Positions 14,047 through 26,948 of a DNA stretch of 64,000 nt are shown here, one piece after another. The notes below the pieces were generated by a model, which was not told the DNA's origin, did not search any database, and saw only the letters and a program-made list of their open reading frames with translations. The stretch spans positions 15,278,501 through 15,342,500 of the forward strand of contig NC_044014.1 of the NCBI RefSeq assembly GCF_900496995.4, read 5' to 3'. The stretch comes from Aquila chrysaetos chrysaetos. Taxonomy: Eukaryota; Chordata; Aves; Accipitriformes; Accipitridae. The translations under genes and the position numbers were made by a program. Every line of letters begins with the position of its first letter. Position 1 is the stretch's first letter.

Positions 14047-17000
14047 TTTAGGATTTTTAGAGCAATCAGCCCAGCACAGCTGGTGTCATGGTTGCCATTA
14101 TACCATGAAACACTGAATGGTTTTAAATGAAAAAGGTTTCCCCGTTTGAAATTCTTAGATTTCTTCCATCTTATTCTGTGGACTCTTTAAACCAGACCAG
14201 TTCTGTAAGCAGAGTATATAGCTGATATTTAAGCAGAGCAGGAAATAGTGCTGCTTTAACTGAAAATAAATCTGTCAACAAGCAGACACAGGGAGAGCTC
14301 CACTTCAGACTTTTCAGGTTCTTATTAAAAAATATAAATTAAAGTCAACATTTTCACTTTGCTTGCTACATCTGTTTGCTATTCCATTATAAATAAAAAT
14401 ATAGGGGCCTCCAATTCAGCGTTAGTTCACTCAAAAATTCAAAAAGTCCTTTTCATTTAATACTGCATTATAATTGGTCTAGATTGTACTGTATTAACTG
14501 AAGAGGTCCACAAGAAATAAGCTATACATTACCCAAAGTCAAGCTGGGAGATTAAAAAGACCTTTGGCAGTGTACTATCCTTCCCTTTCTAAAGGATGAA
14601 AGGCAGAAATAGTATGGAAGCACATCCCTATTGTAGGAACCTTGCTGACTGTCACAAGCAGATCCAGCTCTGCACTCTTTGCAGAGAGAGCTGGGAAACC
14701 AAAAAAAACCACAAACTAACTCCTATCTTCAGAGGCTAGGGCAGTCAAGCAGAGTTCAGTGCCACACCAGCTTTAAAGGAAATCTTCCAAAGATTTAAAC
14801 AACCCCCCTGTCACCCCGCACTCCGGCCAACCATCCTGCAGCACGCTTTACCTGGGACAGCAGAATCCCAAAGTCCTTCAAGCAACAAAGAGATGGATAC
14901 CCATTTTCTTAAATAAAGGCTTTATTAAATTCTCTGCTGGAGAATAAGAGCCTCCCGAGCATGTAGGAAAACCACTACATTCCTGCAGTGTGCACCCAGT
15001 GCTGGTCTGGTGATGTGCAGTTCACAGGGCAGTCGCGTTTCAGGAGTAGTCAGCAAACAGCAACTGCTGTTGGGAGCAAGAATTGCTGGTGAGTGCTCAG
15101 CTCCTTTGACAATCTTCTCTCTGCCTGTCTACAGTGCTCTCCTACCAGGTGATAACTTCAGGTTCAGTGTTTGAGAGACATGTAGGTTTTGACAGCTTTA
15201 CCACATGCATAATTGTATATAAAGACTTTTTGCCATAAAGGCAGAGCCAGGTTTCTCAACAGCACATGTAGTATTAAGTTCTGTAGCTCCAAGAATGAGG
15301 CCAAAATAAAGGTGACAACGCTGCAGACAGCTGAACATCTCAAAGCAAGTGACACAGGGACATCCCACTGTGGAGCTGGGAACACTATTCCAGCCACACA
15401 GAGAGAAGGGAAACACATGCATGTATTCACAGCATGGAGATCACTTTGATGGATCTGAGCAGGCCTGTGTTCAAGAGGTTGCAGCCAACATCCCCAAAGC
15501 AGCGCAGCAGCAAGGGCTCGCTATTTGCTTGCAGTGCCCAGCTGCAGCAGCCTCTGGCAGCGCAGTGCCAGGGGCAGCCAAGGCTCACCAGCTCTCTAAG
15601 CCTCTTCCCAGGCTCGTGTACACACAGGGCATTCAGGTGCTTCAGACCTCCCAGAGCATGGCACAGAATTTGCTCCTGCTTGACTCAGCAGGCCTTGGAA
15701 ATCACCCGCAGCCTATGTCGAGAGATGGGGGTTTAACTCCTGTGCCCTGCAACCAGCAAAAGGCATATTCCACTATCTCAATCCTAATTTCCAGACCAAA
15801 CTGTATGACAGTATGAAGATTTAGGAGGTCTTCTGCCAGGAAGTTATTTAAAGTTGTGACATTCCACCTGTGTGATACTTTCACCCCTCCACCACCAAGC
15901 TTTCCACTACAGAAGAACAACAGTTTTTGGTCTAGCAGACAGGTTTTGAGACTGAGAAGCCAGAGCATGTGCCAGCACCAAGGAGGCTGTGTCCTCACAT
16001 AATTCACTTCTTCATTCATAAAAACACACCACCCTTCATGTCTTCAGCTGAGACCCTCATGTCCACTCCCTGCTCTGACCCACAACCATCAGGAAAGAGT
16101 TTAAGCAAAGAGAATAGTCTCATGATGGGAAAACTTCAGGCTGACAAGTCACCAAATAGAGGAAGTCAGCACAGCACTTACTCCCTCCAAAATTAGTCCC
16201 ATCAAAACAAGGTGGGCAAACACAGGTCACCTAATCTTGGCAACCTCAGATTTCCACTGGCAAAGATTAAATATCATGATCTGAGAACAAAGGCACCACA
16301 TGAAGGCCTGCATGTCCATGGTAAGGTCTCTTGTGGAAGCGAGGGAAGGAAGCCTTTAACTTCACTTCTCTTCGTTTCTTTCACCTGCCCTACCTTTCCT
16401 CTGCCCCAGCAACTAATGCCTGGGGTTTGTTGTTAGTATATGTGTTGGTTAAATGTCCCAGGCAGATCTCTGTGACACTAGGGTCCTGTATAAACTCCAG
16501 TCTTAAGAGACTTGTCTTCTGCAAAACAGTTCTGTAACCACAAACATGAGAAAAAAAACAGGAGAAACTGCCTTGAGGACATGGGTAAGGTTAAAGAAGC
16601 TGCCTGACTGCTGCTGTTGCAAGAAAAGCACCTGGGTGAAAAAAAAAAACAACTGGTGGCTGAATCTTAACCAAGACAAACAAAGGAAGGAAAGCTTGGG
16701 TGAACAAACCAGGGCCTTTGCTGCACCATTCATCAAGGACATTTACCCTGCAACTATGAAACAACACAGTTTCACTAAACAGCAACAGCAGAAACCTTCG
16801 GCCATTTCTGGCTGGTTAAAAGGCCATGTTCACAGCCCCAAGATCATGACACCCTGGCTACTGCTACTCACTTTAACTGGAGTTAAGGAGCAAGGTCAGT
16901 AAAAGAAAGACAAGAATAAGGTTAGATCATGCTGCTTGCCTGGTCTTGTACAAAATGCCTGCTAAAGACCATCCATACCAACAAACTAAGATAATAATTT

Positions 17001-17536
17001 AATTACTAGAGAAAAGACAGTCAAACAATTAGAATTTTATGCTTCTGTTACACAAATTGGCACTTTATACAGCAGCCACCGGGGTGGCAGTCCGCTGACA
17101 GTAACACTGCTGTGCCAGCAATAGGAAATATGCCCTTACAGCAGTTTTCCAGAGGAAGGCATTTAACATGCACAGGGAAGGGTCAGGATTTAAGTGTATG
17201 ACCATAACAGACTACCAAGAATGAAAAACACAAGACATTCAGTTAAAAAAAGATTTCCCAACCAGTTAAAAGAAATTAAAAAAAAAAATTAAAAAAAAAA
17301 TCACTCAACACTGACAAGGAAATATATTGCATTCAAAGCCTGCAAAGGGGAACATAGTAATTTTTCTACATCCAAGAACAGGCGTACGTCATCCCTCGCA
17401 AGACCAGGGCTAAGATATTCTCAGCAGAAAACCAGCTGTTCAAATAATAAGAACAGCAGGACAGGGTTTTACCTATGCTCCACCAAAATGCAACACAAAA
17501 CACAACACGCAGCAACAAAACTTAAATGACACTTAC

Positions 17537-17671
17537 TCATGTACTCTGTTGTCTCCATACAAGTCACTTAACCCAAAGCTGACGTAGTGCCAGTGCTCAG
17601 GAACATTCAGCGCTGGGTTTCCCAGGTTTCTGTACATGCTAACGTAGTCCAGAGGGTCAGGTCCTCCCAAC
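17537..17671 (-). CDS. SUFU: SUFU coding exon 2
   Basis: A 135-nt exon. On the minus strand the acceptor is ...tttttaatgcag and the donor is gtaagtg. It completes the W61 codon left open by exon 1, encodes LGGPDPLDYVSMYRN through DLYGDNRVH, and leaves two bases (ga) for the next exon. The length and phase are those I recall for human exon 2 (coding bases 183-317). It is near-identical to vertebrate SUFU at protein level. Confidence 0.95.
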
Positions 17672-20600
17672 CTGCATTAAAAACAGAAAGATTCTTGGGT
17701 AAGTTAGTTTATTCAAGATAAATGGGAAGTCTCCAAAGGTGCTACAAAGGGCTGTACAAAGACCTGCTTTAAAACACAGTTACTGACGAAAATGAAATTA
17801 TCATTCAAGTTACCTCAAAAAAAAAAAAAAAAAAAACAAAAACAAAAAAAAACCCCAAACCTAAAAAATTGAGGAGAAAGGTTGGGTTAAGTCCAGAAAG
17901 CTTCAAGCACAGGAAGGCAAAGTGCACGTGCGCAACAAACTACAATGTTTTTAACGTTAAAGCATAAAAACCTCTGGAAAATCATATTAAAGCTTCCACA
18001 AAACACAAAGAAAATTGGAAAATTGTACTAGTAAAAGAGCAATAGCTGTATCTGCACTGCAAGCTCTTAATTCAGTCCAGAGGCACATACCTCAATTAAA
18101 AAAAAAATAAAAATCCGATGCTATTCCTCAAAGCAGATTTTGAAATGGCTAAGTTTTGAGGAAAGTAATCCATACTTCTGAACATAGATATGACAGTTAA
18201 AATAGTGGAAGAGAAAAACATTGATTCAGAAAAATTAGTACCAGAACTTGTAAAACGCACTAGCTGCATTAGTCAAGAATGCCTAAAAAGCATCACTGCA
18301 CCCTCTGCTTCAACATTAGAATGGGTTCCTTAAAAGAACATTACTTAAAAGTCAATGCAGCACAGCCAGACTACGTTAAACAGCAAGGAAACGAGGCTGG
18401 TGTGCCAGCAGAGAGCACAGCATACTCTTCCTGCCGCTCGCCATCACGTCTGCCCGTGCAGAGGCAGGTCAACTCCCCACCAAAGGAAGGAACATGCTAG
18501 ACCATTTTGCTCACTGTTCACCCTGTCAATCATAAAACACAGAAGTAGAAGCAAGCAAGAAGAGACAAGACATCAAACCACCTACCACAAGCATTTACGG
18601 AATAGCGTGAGCAGCTGTTTAACTGTTTTGTGCCTCCAATTGATTTTTCTTCAAGTAAAATACTCTCAACTGCTCCAAACAACAAAATTCAAACAAAGAT
18701 GACCCCCTTCACTCAAACCACTTATTTCACGCCAATTTCCCTCATCTACATCATCTGTTGAGACCCTGACTATCATCTGCAGGTTGCAGGGCATGCTTGT
18801 GCTTCCCTCGCTAGCCCTGGGCATTTGTGTGTTCTCATTACATACGCCACAACTGCTGCACAAAAAGCATTTGAGCACCTCAGTTTTGTTCCCTCATTAA
18901 AGTACCACTGCCTTATATCAAACACTGGCAGGCTTGGCAAGAATACTTTCTCAGCATCTAGCCTGCTCATCAGTCTCTTGTAGCACCCTCCACTACCACT
19001 GCTCCATGCCTCCTGGAAGTGTTTGTGCTTCACACGTGGAGATCTGTACCTAGCCTTACCAAGGAAGCTCTGGGCAAACAGCAAAGCTTAACTGCAATTA
19101 TCCCACTTAAGGCCAGCACCCTTCTCAGAGTCCCATCTAGCAGCACAGAGGAAATTCTGACAAGTGTTTCAATTCTCAGGCATGAGCGTAACCAGGCTGC
19201 TGGTAGTAAAGTCAGTTACACCCACTGGCTTCAGAAAACAGGCAATCAGTGCAGAAGAGGTTTAACCCCGAGCTTGCACAATTACCCCTAGATCACATTC
19301 AACAAGTACAGCAATTTCTTTAAGTTCATTTAGGAGAGACCCTTGAGAAGACAGGGTTTTTCAGAGCTGGGGTAGCTGGCATTGCAGAACAGAGGTGCTA
19401 AAAAGTCACTCTACAATTCTGTACTGGTCTCGCCACAGAGCTGCAGCACCTGGGCATCTCCACAGGAGATTCTCCGGAGGAGCAGTCACCATGGCTGGAC
19501 AGATGGATCCAGCCCTTGCTGGTAGCTCATTGGACTGGCAAGGGGCCAGCCAGCACCTGGTCCAGCTGACATGCAAAGCACCTGTAGGAAGGTGCTTGCC
19601 AGGGTGAGCTCTGAGGAGAGTTAATGCACATGGGGACTCCCCAAGTTTATCACCTGCAGGGAAGATGGTGCCAGGAAGGACCATGAGAGCAGGTTTCCTG
19701 TTTTTTCCAGAAGGCACCTACATACTCTACGCAGATTTCTAGTGACACTGATACACTATTTGAAATCCTCTGCCCACCTCCTGCTGCCCAACCTTATCAA
19801 GTCTGTACAAAGTAATATATTGGCTTGCTGTATTAAAAGGCCTGTGGCCTCCCTCCTACTGCTGCAGGAAAAAAAAAAAAGCAAAGCAGTGTCATCTAGC
19901 ACAAGTGACTCTCCCTAGGACAGCTTCCCTCCTCTTAAGTCACATAAGGCCACCACGGTGGCTCCAGGCCAGCTCCAGCTTCCCAGCGGGTCAGTCAAGG
20001 ATGCAGCCCAGGACATCAGAGCAGGACAGAGGGGATGAGCACCCCACTCCCAAGTAATGGCACCGAGGTCTATTGGCAAGGGCTAAGTCAGAATTATGCA
20101 GCCTTCTTGTATGACAAATGGCATCTTTATGCTGTAACAGGCAAACTGGTGAGGAAGCACAAGGAATGCGTGTTAGACCCTGGGATAGAGCAGAGTTTGA
20201 TTCTCAGTGGCAGCCTGGGAAAAACCATTCTCAAGGTCTAGCAATAGCTTGAAACACTCACAAAAAAAAAAAAAAAAAAGAGTCCCCCTCTGGCATACCC
20301 CATCTCCAGCTGTTCCCTCTCACCAGCACCAGCTCACACTGGAGGCTGAGATCTCTGCCATCAGTACCCATTCAGGTGGCTATGTTCAGGGTACGGTACC
20401 AACACCCTGGCCAGCACTCAGGCTCCCCACAGCAGTAACTCCCAGATCCATGATGGAAGCAGCCAGGTGGAAGCAATTCCAGACAGGATAGCCACTGACC
20501 CCCAAGGAGTGGCAGTGAACAGTGGCAGCCACACACAATTACCACCTGACTGGGAAGACTCCAGAGCAAGGGAGGTCAACACACTGACCAGCAAACCAGT

Positions 20601-23600
20601 GCGAGAGATTAGCATGTGGTCAGAGCAGATGTGTAGGATTTGCAATGAACTGAAAACACCTCCACCTGCTAAGCAACAAGCATCTCACACACACACAAAA
20701 CCTGCTTCCAAACTGGGTTTAATAACACCTTAGATGTCAAATGAGTTGCACTGGAACTCTGATGACACAGGCACTTTGACAACATGCAAGACAAACCCTT
20801 ATACTACCCTTTTTCAGGACAGGGAACTGCTCTGTGAGCACACTCCTCCCCAGGGCTACTCAAACACATTTGTCAGATCTGATGCAGACAGTGAGCAAGT
20901 CCTGCCTAGACTGCACTAGGTGAGCCAGATACCTCTCCCTCTCTCCTGCTGGCAATCCCATGCTTCTCTCCAAAGGCCAAACCTCTCTGGAGACCCGCAG
21001 CACCATGCTACCCAGAAGGCAGCTCCAGCGAAGTGGCACCAGCTGGCTCAGGGGAGCCGAGCTCTGACCTGCCCAGAGCAGACCCAGACAAAGTTAGCTA
21101 CCCACTGGTTTAAACACTGCATGACAATCCAGACAGACCATCTTTACTCCCCGAGAAATTTGGTAGGCTTGGAAGAGAGTCAGACAAAAAGCCTGCAGCA
21201 GTGACTAATTAAATTTTGAAAAATACACATCCAAGCCATATACCCATCTCAAAATTTCTGCAACTGCAGGAGCATCCAGCACTAGCTTTAACGCAGCTAC
21301 CTGGAACACAGCTAGTAACATACCCATGGCAATAATGCTCAGCAAAGGCTAGTCAGCACAGATATTTATCCAGTTTCGGTGGCAGGTTTCGCTGCTACGC
21401 TAAGTAGTCTAGCACCGCTAATGCCTGCTCTAGTACATCCTCCCACCCACAGCTGCTGTTGCAAGGTTTGACCTTGTATCACAATCTACATATCAGTACA
21501 CGCATTCACACAAAGAGCTGGAAGCGTTGGAGGTTTTTATTAGGAAGAGCCCAACTTCAAAGCCAGAGGTACAGTACAAATTTGTTACATTCTCTATTCA
21601 TGGAGCTCATTCAGGAGCAAGAAGGGCAGCCTCGGGGGAAACCCAGTATTTGCATCTGCACCAAGAGTCTTCTTTTGACTGATGTTAAGAGCGCTCTGAA
21701 GTTTCTGTGGAAGGAGAAACCCGAGGAGGGCAGAGAGGAAACAGCTCCACAATGGGAAAAAAATGGAAAATTCCCAATCCATTCACCCTAAAAAGTCATT
21801 AGTGGATTGTTTATAGTCACTTCCCACAGCTGACAACAGGACTGCTTTTCACAGCTACCTTTTGACAATGCTTCAGTAGTCCATGATCCCAAAGTGGCTG
21901 CAGACCACAGGTCAACACACTGGTTTTTGAGTACATGGCCTAAATTCAAGACAGGTGATGAAAAAACAACAGTCCAGCCCAAATTCTGCTTATTTCAAAA
22001 CCTATCACAAAGGAAATTACAAATTTGGTTTTTCACCAGCATGAATTCTCTTCATCAAGACACTTCACTCAGAGATATTTTTAAAATAAAAGCAGATACT
22101 GGTTATCAACAGAGAAAAACTCCTTCTCACCGCATGGCCTTTATAAATACAGCCAGGAACTCTTCCAAGAAGTTCTGATTGCAATCATGAACTCTCTCCC
22201 AAGATATGCAAATAGCATTTAAAAAAAGACTAGTTCCATGAAATAATCCACACAGCTAAACCCCTTCATTTAATAGGTATGTGGTTCTGCAGATTCTCCA
22301 ACATTACAAAGTAAGGATCTGCTCTGCCGTGCAAGGCGAAGAATACAACTGCAGCTCCCTGAACAAAAAAAATTGCTGTTAACCATACAGAAACTGATAC
22401 ATATAATTAAAACCTGATTAGTGTTACAATATTTCTCCTCAAAGGCAGGGAACTTTGTTCAGCAATTTCCTCTTCTAATCTAAACCAACTAATAGCTGGC
22501 AGCCCAGGCAGAGGACAGACTAGCAGAGAGCAAGCAGTGACAGAAGTCATTCTACTAGACTTAACCAAGCTCCAAGTTTCACCTAACAAAGAGAGAGAAA
22601 GTACCTGTAGTGTCCACGTAGGTTCCACCTTGCACAAGAATTTCCTGCACAGGACACCAGCAAGAAGCTCACCTCTGATTTCTATGAGCGAAGCTCTCAG
22701 CTCTCACTGCCGGCTGAGACAGTTGGAAGAACCGCCAAGCAGAAAATGCCAGGATAAACAGGCCTTCATGTTACTTCTCATTTGCAACCGGCCATCACTG
22801 CTAATAGCAGTTTTTCTAGTGCTTGAGCTCCAGTTGCAGTGAAGCCCTAATCAACCCCTTAAGCAAACAAGCAACAAGGTTCCTTCCCAAACAAGGGTCT
22901 CTGACATTTTTTGTTATAGACCTAAATCTCCCTCCATCCCACACAAATCTTACATCACTCCAGTCAGTAGTGTTATAAGCTGTTGATGGAAAAGAAGTGC
23001 TGACTCCCAAATCAAGGTGACTGGAAACTCAACAAGCTTGAATATCTAAGATCAGAAACAGGTGTAAAAAACAGACTGATCAGACTGTCACTGAAGTACT
23101 GGCCAGCACAGATGATTAAGAAATTATTTGTATTTTGAGGTCCCAGATTTGCAACATCTTATCTGAGCCCACTGTGTCAGTTTAAGTACACAAAACCCCT
23201 AAGCAATAAGGGCTAACAAACATATTTCTCACTAGAACCACATAAAAACAACACTGCTTTGGAAGACAACAGAAATAGCTTGGCTGTCAGAACAGAACAC
23301 AGGGAGGATGTTATTTTGCTGTTGCTCAGGACTCAATCAGATAGAGACATACAGGTTAAAATGAACTGTAAATAAAGAAGTTGAGCATTTACTAAACTTT
23401 TTCCAAGTGCAGGAGTAGGGACTGGTCAATGTCAGGTCCAGCAAACACTCGGGGGTGACCTGATCATGTTCCTTAGGCCCAGAAGAGAGGGCTGAGCAGC
23501 AAAGCAATACTAAAAAGCAAAAGGAACTCCTCTTCGCACAGGGCTAGACGCTAGACACTTATCTTCATAGCTAAACATCCAAGTACTTCCTTCATGCCAC

Positions 23601-24633
23601 TCTCCCACACAAACAACTGCTGTTCCTGGTGTCAGACACTGTGTCAGCAGAGACTGTAAGCAGCAGATTCGCAGTCTGCAATAACACACGGCTACGCAAG
23701 GGCAAGAGAAGCTGGCTCTGCCCCATGGGTTTTATGGGTACACGCGTGGCACGCATGTGGCTTGGAGGGTGGAACGCAGGTTCACTCCAGTCGGTGCTGG
23801 CCATACTCAAACCCCAGCTCCAGGCCAGAAGACAGAGCTCGTACCCCCTGTCCAGGAAGGGAAACTCCAGCCCCCCACCCTCTGTGGGAACTCCTCCACT
23901 GAGTAACACACAGTCCCTTTTCCCATGACCTGCCCCAGCCAAAGCCCTCATCAGCCACCCCTCGCTCAGAAGCTCCAAATCACCCCAGAAACTCCAATAC
24001 ACCCTCCTGTCTTCAGTGCATCCCTCCCTAGACCCTTCCTTCTATTCCCAGTACGTCCTCCCCAGGACACCCCCGTCCCACCCAGGACACCCCCCTCCCC
24101 CCCAAATACACCTCACAAGTACCCAATTACATCCCCAATGCCTCCTCCCCCAGACCCACTGCACACCCCCAAACCTCTTCCATCTCACCCCAAACTCAGC
24201 ATGCAACCCCTGGTCCCTCTCCCCTTGCTGCAACCCTCCCCAGCCCCGCTGCCTTGCCCCCCTCGACCCCATGCGGCGTCCCCAGCCCCACCGCTGCCCC
24301 CACGCCTCCCCCAACCCCACGACCCCTCTCTCGCTCCACTGCTCCCCCCAAACCCTCTCCAACCCCACACGAGGCGCCCGGCCCCACCGCTGCCCCCCGG
24401 CCCCACGCAAGGCCTCCGGCCCCTTCCAGGCCGCAGCCCCGGCCGCCTCACCAGTACTTGAGGATGGCGGTGACCTGGAGCGGGTTGGGCTGGTCGGGGT
24501 AGAGGCGGCGGCACTCGCCGTAGATACCGTGCAGCCCCGGCGGGAAGAGCGACGGGAAGGAGCCGGAGCCGGAGCCCGAGCCTGAACCCGGCCCGCCCGC
24601 GGGGGGACCCCCGCCAGGCCGCACGCCCTCCAT
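17537..24633 (-). CDS. SUFU: SUFU, suppressor of fused homolog (N-terminal two exons only)
   Basis: SUFU binds GLI transcription factors, holds them in the cytoplasm and promotes their processing to repressors, so it is a core negative regulator of Hedgehog signalling. Visible are about 105 of roughly 480 residues: exon 1 (24452-24633, residues 1-60 plus two bases) and exon 2 (17537-17671). The conserved N-terminal domain starts at about residue 26 (FPSLFPPGLHGIYGECRR) and continues through the HWHYVSFGLSDLYGD segment. The start codon was chosen because it lies in the right frame just before the conserved block in a GC-rich island and gives the human exon 1 length of 182 nt. Residues 7-25 are Gly/Pro then a Gly-Ser repeat, unlike the human Pro-Ala-Thr stretch. 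The C-terminal domain and all later exons are outside the window. The gene is head to head with ACTR1A, with start codons 2.5 kb apart. Confidence 0.95.
17672..24451 (-). other. SUFU: SUFU intron 1
   Basis: A 6.8-kb intron between donor gtgagg after the exon 1 codon for W61 and the acceptor before exon 2. It contains A-rich tracts (17817-17836, 20262-20279, and a diffuse A-rich patch near 17275-17300) and, next to exon 1, a C-rich stretch described separately. No exon or recognisable transposon body was found in the rest. Confidence 0.8.
23925..24440. repeat. Strand-asymmetric C-rich low-complexity stretch
   Basis: About 500 bp dominated by C on the plus strand with very little G until its right end, including repeated 'caggacacccccc'-type blocks near 24060-24090. 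On the SUFU sense strand it is therefore G-rich, immediately after the first exon. Long open frames across it, up to 279 codons, are a composition effect and show no conserved protein. Confidence 0.75.
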
Positions 24634-25340
24634 GTCCCGGCGACGGGGACGGCGCGGCGGAGGCGGCTGGTCCCGGCGCGGCCCGCTCGGCTCGGCTCCG
24701 CTCGGCTCCTGGTCCGGCCCGGCCCGGCCCGGCCCAAGCGGCGCTGCGCGGCACGGCGCGGCGCTGCGGGAGGAGGGGGCGGGCCCCGCTGCCCGGGCGA
24801 CGGTGAGTGACACGGCGGCCCCGCCAATGGCGGCGCGCGGCGCGGAGAGCGGCCGCGCCTCTTCCCCCCGCCCCGCTCCACGCCACGCCGCCAGCGCGCC
24901 CTCTAGCGGCGGCGGCGGGGTGCGGCGTGGAGCGGGGCGAAGGGGCCCCGTGAGGCGCCGGGGGGAGCGCGGTGCGCAGATACCGGCGGGCCGCGGGGCT
25001 GAAAGGGAGTCCCGTGGGCGTGAGGGAGGGCCTGGAGGGGGGGCCAGGAGGTTACCGGCGGCCGGGTGGGCCCGAGGGAAGAGGAGGGGTCCCCGTGGGG
25101 CAGCCTCGGGGGTCGCCCCGCGGCAGGGAGGGGTGAGAGGCCCGGGCAGCGCTGAGGAGGGCAGGGGGCCCGGCTGGCGGGAGGCCTGGGGCAGGGGCCT
25201 GGCGGGCACCTTCCCCGGCCTTGGCTCGCCCAGGGGGCTTACGGCAGGGCGGCTCCCGTCCTGGGGCAGCTCCCCGGCCACAGCCACCCCCAGCCTCGGC
25301 ACTCGAGGCTGTGTCAATCTCACCTGAAGAAGCGAGGCTG
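24440..25340 (-). promoter_or_regulatory. SUFU: SUFU CpG-island promoter
   Basis: A very GC- and CpG-rich block covers SUFU exon 1 and about 700 bp upstream. It has GC boxes and CCAAT at 24824-24828, directly followed by GGCGGC, in a setting typical of TATA-less housekeeping promoters. Transcription probably starts between about 24650 and 24850. No TATA box is placed for SUFU. Direct 5'-end data would be needed for the exact start. Confidence 0.7.
24452..24633 (-). CDS. SUFU: SUFU coding exon 1
   Basis: 182 coding nt from the ATG at 24633 down to a gtgagg donor, ending two bases into the codon for W61. It encodes a Gly/Pro-rich leader with (GS)5 at about residues 16-25, followed by the highly conserved SLFPPGLHGIYGECRRLYP block and DQPNPLQVTAILKY. 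Confidence 0.95.
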
Positions 25341-26930
25341 TAAATTGCAGCGGTTCGGGAGCTGCTTCGGTTAGACTTCATCTGTCTGCACAGCAGGGCC
25401 CGGGACAGAGACCTGTGGGACCGTGGCTGTCCTCCAAGACGTGGCTGGCTAATAGCTCTATATCCTTTACTACTGCTCTACAGCTTTTGTTACCGCTATC
25501 TTTATACCTTCGCCAATCCTCACAGCACCTTTATTCTCCCCGTGCACCTTTCTGTATCTGTAGGTACCTTAGAGGCAGCTGCGAAGCAGTGCAAATAGGT
25601 GAAGTTCAAGGGCTGTCTTATCAAGGATCTTGACCTGTGTACTAAGCACACTGAAGATCTGTCTCATTCCTGAGTTGCAGCTACATCTGTGGTCATGCGA
25701 AGCCTTGTACGTATGTGTGAGCCGGCATGTATTCAATAGTCCACTTCTTTGCTGGAGCAGTGTCCTGCTTTTTAATCAGAATAGAGAAGAAATTAGCTAT
25801 AGAGTGCTGAGAGGATAGGACGAGCGCTCCTGCGTGTTGCATTTCTCATTTACATACCTGAGAGTTTATTCCAAAATCAATATTCACAACATACCTTTTA
25901 GGAGATCACATATAGTCAAGGAGCTGGCAAGCAGACAAACAAATGACTATCCACTGAGAAAGGAGGAGAGCAGTTGGTATTCTCATGAATCAGTGCTTCC
26001 CACAGTGAACAATATTTCACTTGTCCTGTTACTGTGATACTACTTTTTGTGACATCCCCCCGAGAAGTCAATTACAGTCAACTGAAAAGGTAAATATAAC
26101 AGTCATGTATGAAATGCTGTGTTGGCTTAATACATGCATCGTGAGTCTCTCCTGGCATTTACTGAGGTGATAAAATATGGGTCTTGAAATAATTTAAACC
26201 CCTCCATCCTGTCATACACAAAACCTCCTCTTTTACACTAGGTGAATGATGAAAATCACTGAAGATAAATATCTGAGGTGAGACTATCTGCTTGGGCTAA
26301 AGGCAGAAGTTACAGAAGAGAAGTCTCAGTGTCTGCATGAAAGATGTGGGCCAAGACAGGTGAGGTCTGAATCAGCCTTCACGTACGCTTACCAGCACTG
26401 AACTTCATTTTAACTAGTTTCAAGACCTAGTGTTGTTGCTCAGGGTTTCAAGTAAATGTATCATTTTAGTGTTGTTGTCAGTCATCAATTATTCAAAGTG
26501 CTTGTAGGACATATAGCAAGCGGAAAACAACAGGGAACACGTTGTTTAATGCTTGGATGCCTGTTATGTGCATTCTTTGTACCGACACTTCTTTTCTGGT
26601 TGCCATGCCTCCAAAAATGCAGAGAAACTGAGTAATACTCAGAGAGAACAGATGTGTTATGACCAGAAGGTTGTAGAGATGGTTCCATGAAACGATGGGA
26701 CGGTAAAACACTTTCATTAGCGATAGATGCCCTCTGCAGAAGGTGTTTTCTCTCTTCCTATTAGAAAAATCAGGGGGAAAAAATCTATTAAACTGGAAAT
26801 AAGACAATTGCAATCCAGCGGGGCTTTGGTGGAAGTGCACAGTTACCCCCCGGCACACGACACCCACAACCGCACTCGGGTTTCACGCCGAAAAGGCATT
26901 TTCCGGGCCGTGGGTATTTTTGCAGCGTTT
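25341..26930. other. Intergenic region between the two CpG islands
   Basis: About 1.6 kb of ordinary composition between the SUFU and ACTR1A islands. Open frames are short and unrecognised, and I see no transposon, RNA gene or clear motif cluster. Confidence 0.6.
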
Positions 26931-26948
26931 CTTTTTTTTAAATTCCGC

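Larger units (their letters stand above)
1..17536 (-). other. SUFU: SUFU intron 2 (partial; left part outside window)
   Basis: Everything left of SUFU exon 2 reads as intron. None of the longer open frames resembles a known protein, and I did not find the next SUFU exon (the conserved segment that follows the codon shared across the exon 2 boundary). In human this intron is tens of kilobases long, so exons 3 onward are expected beyond the left edge. The stretch carries poly-A tracts, one CR1 3' end, weak ancient SINE traces and a consensus CRE palindrome, listed separately. The remaining sequence shows nothing I can name. A short exon flanked by stops could be missed by eye. Confidence 0.75.

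Noticed and set aside
15349-15816. 155-codon plus-strand frame in SUFU intron 2
   Set aside because: Low-complexity residue mix, no domain, no neighbouring exon.
24042-24881. 279-codon minus-strand open frame over the SUFU promoter and exon 1, and overlapping plus-strand frames up to 231 codons
   Set aside because: Stop codons are rare in very GC-rich DNA. Only the SUFU exon 1 segment in one frame is conserved; the others show no known protein.
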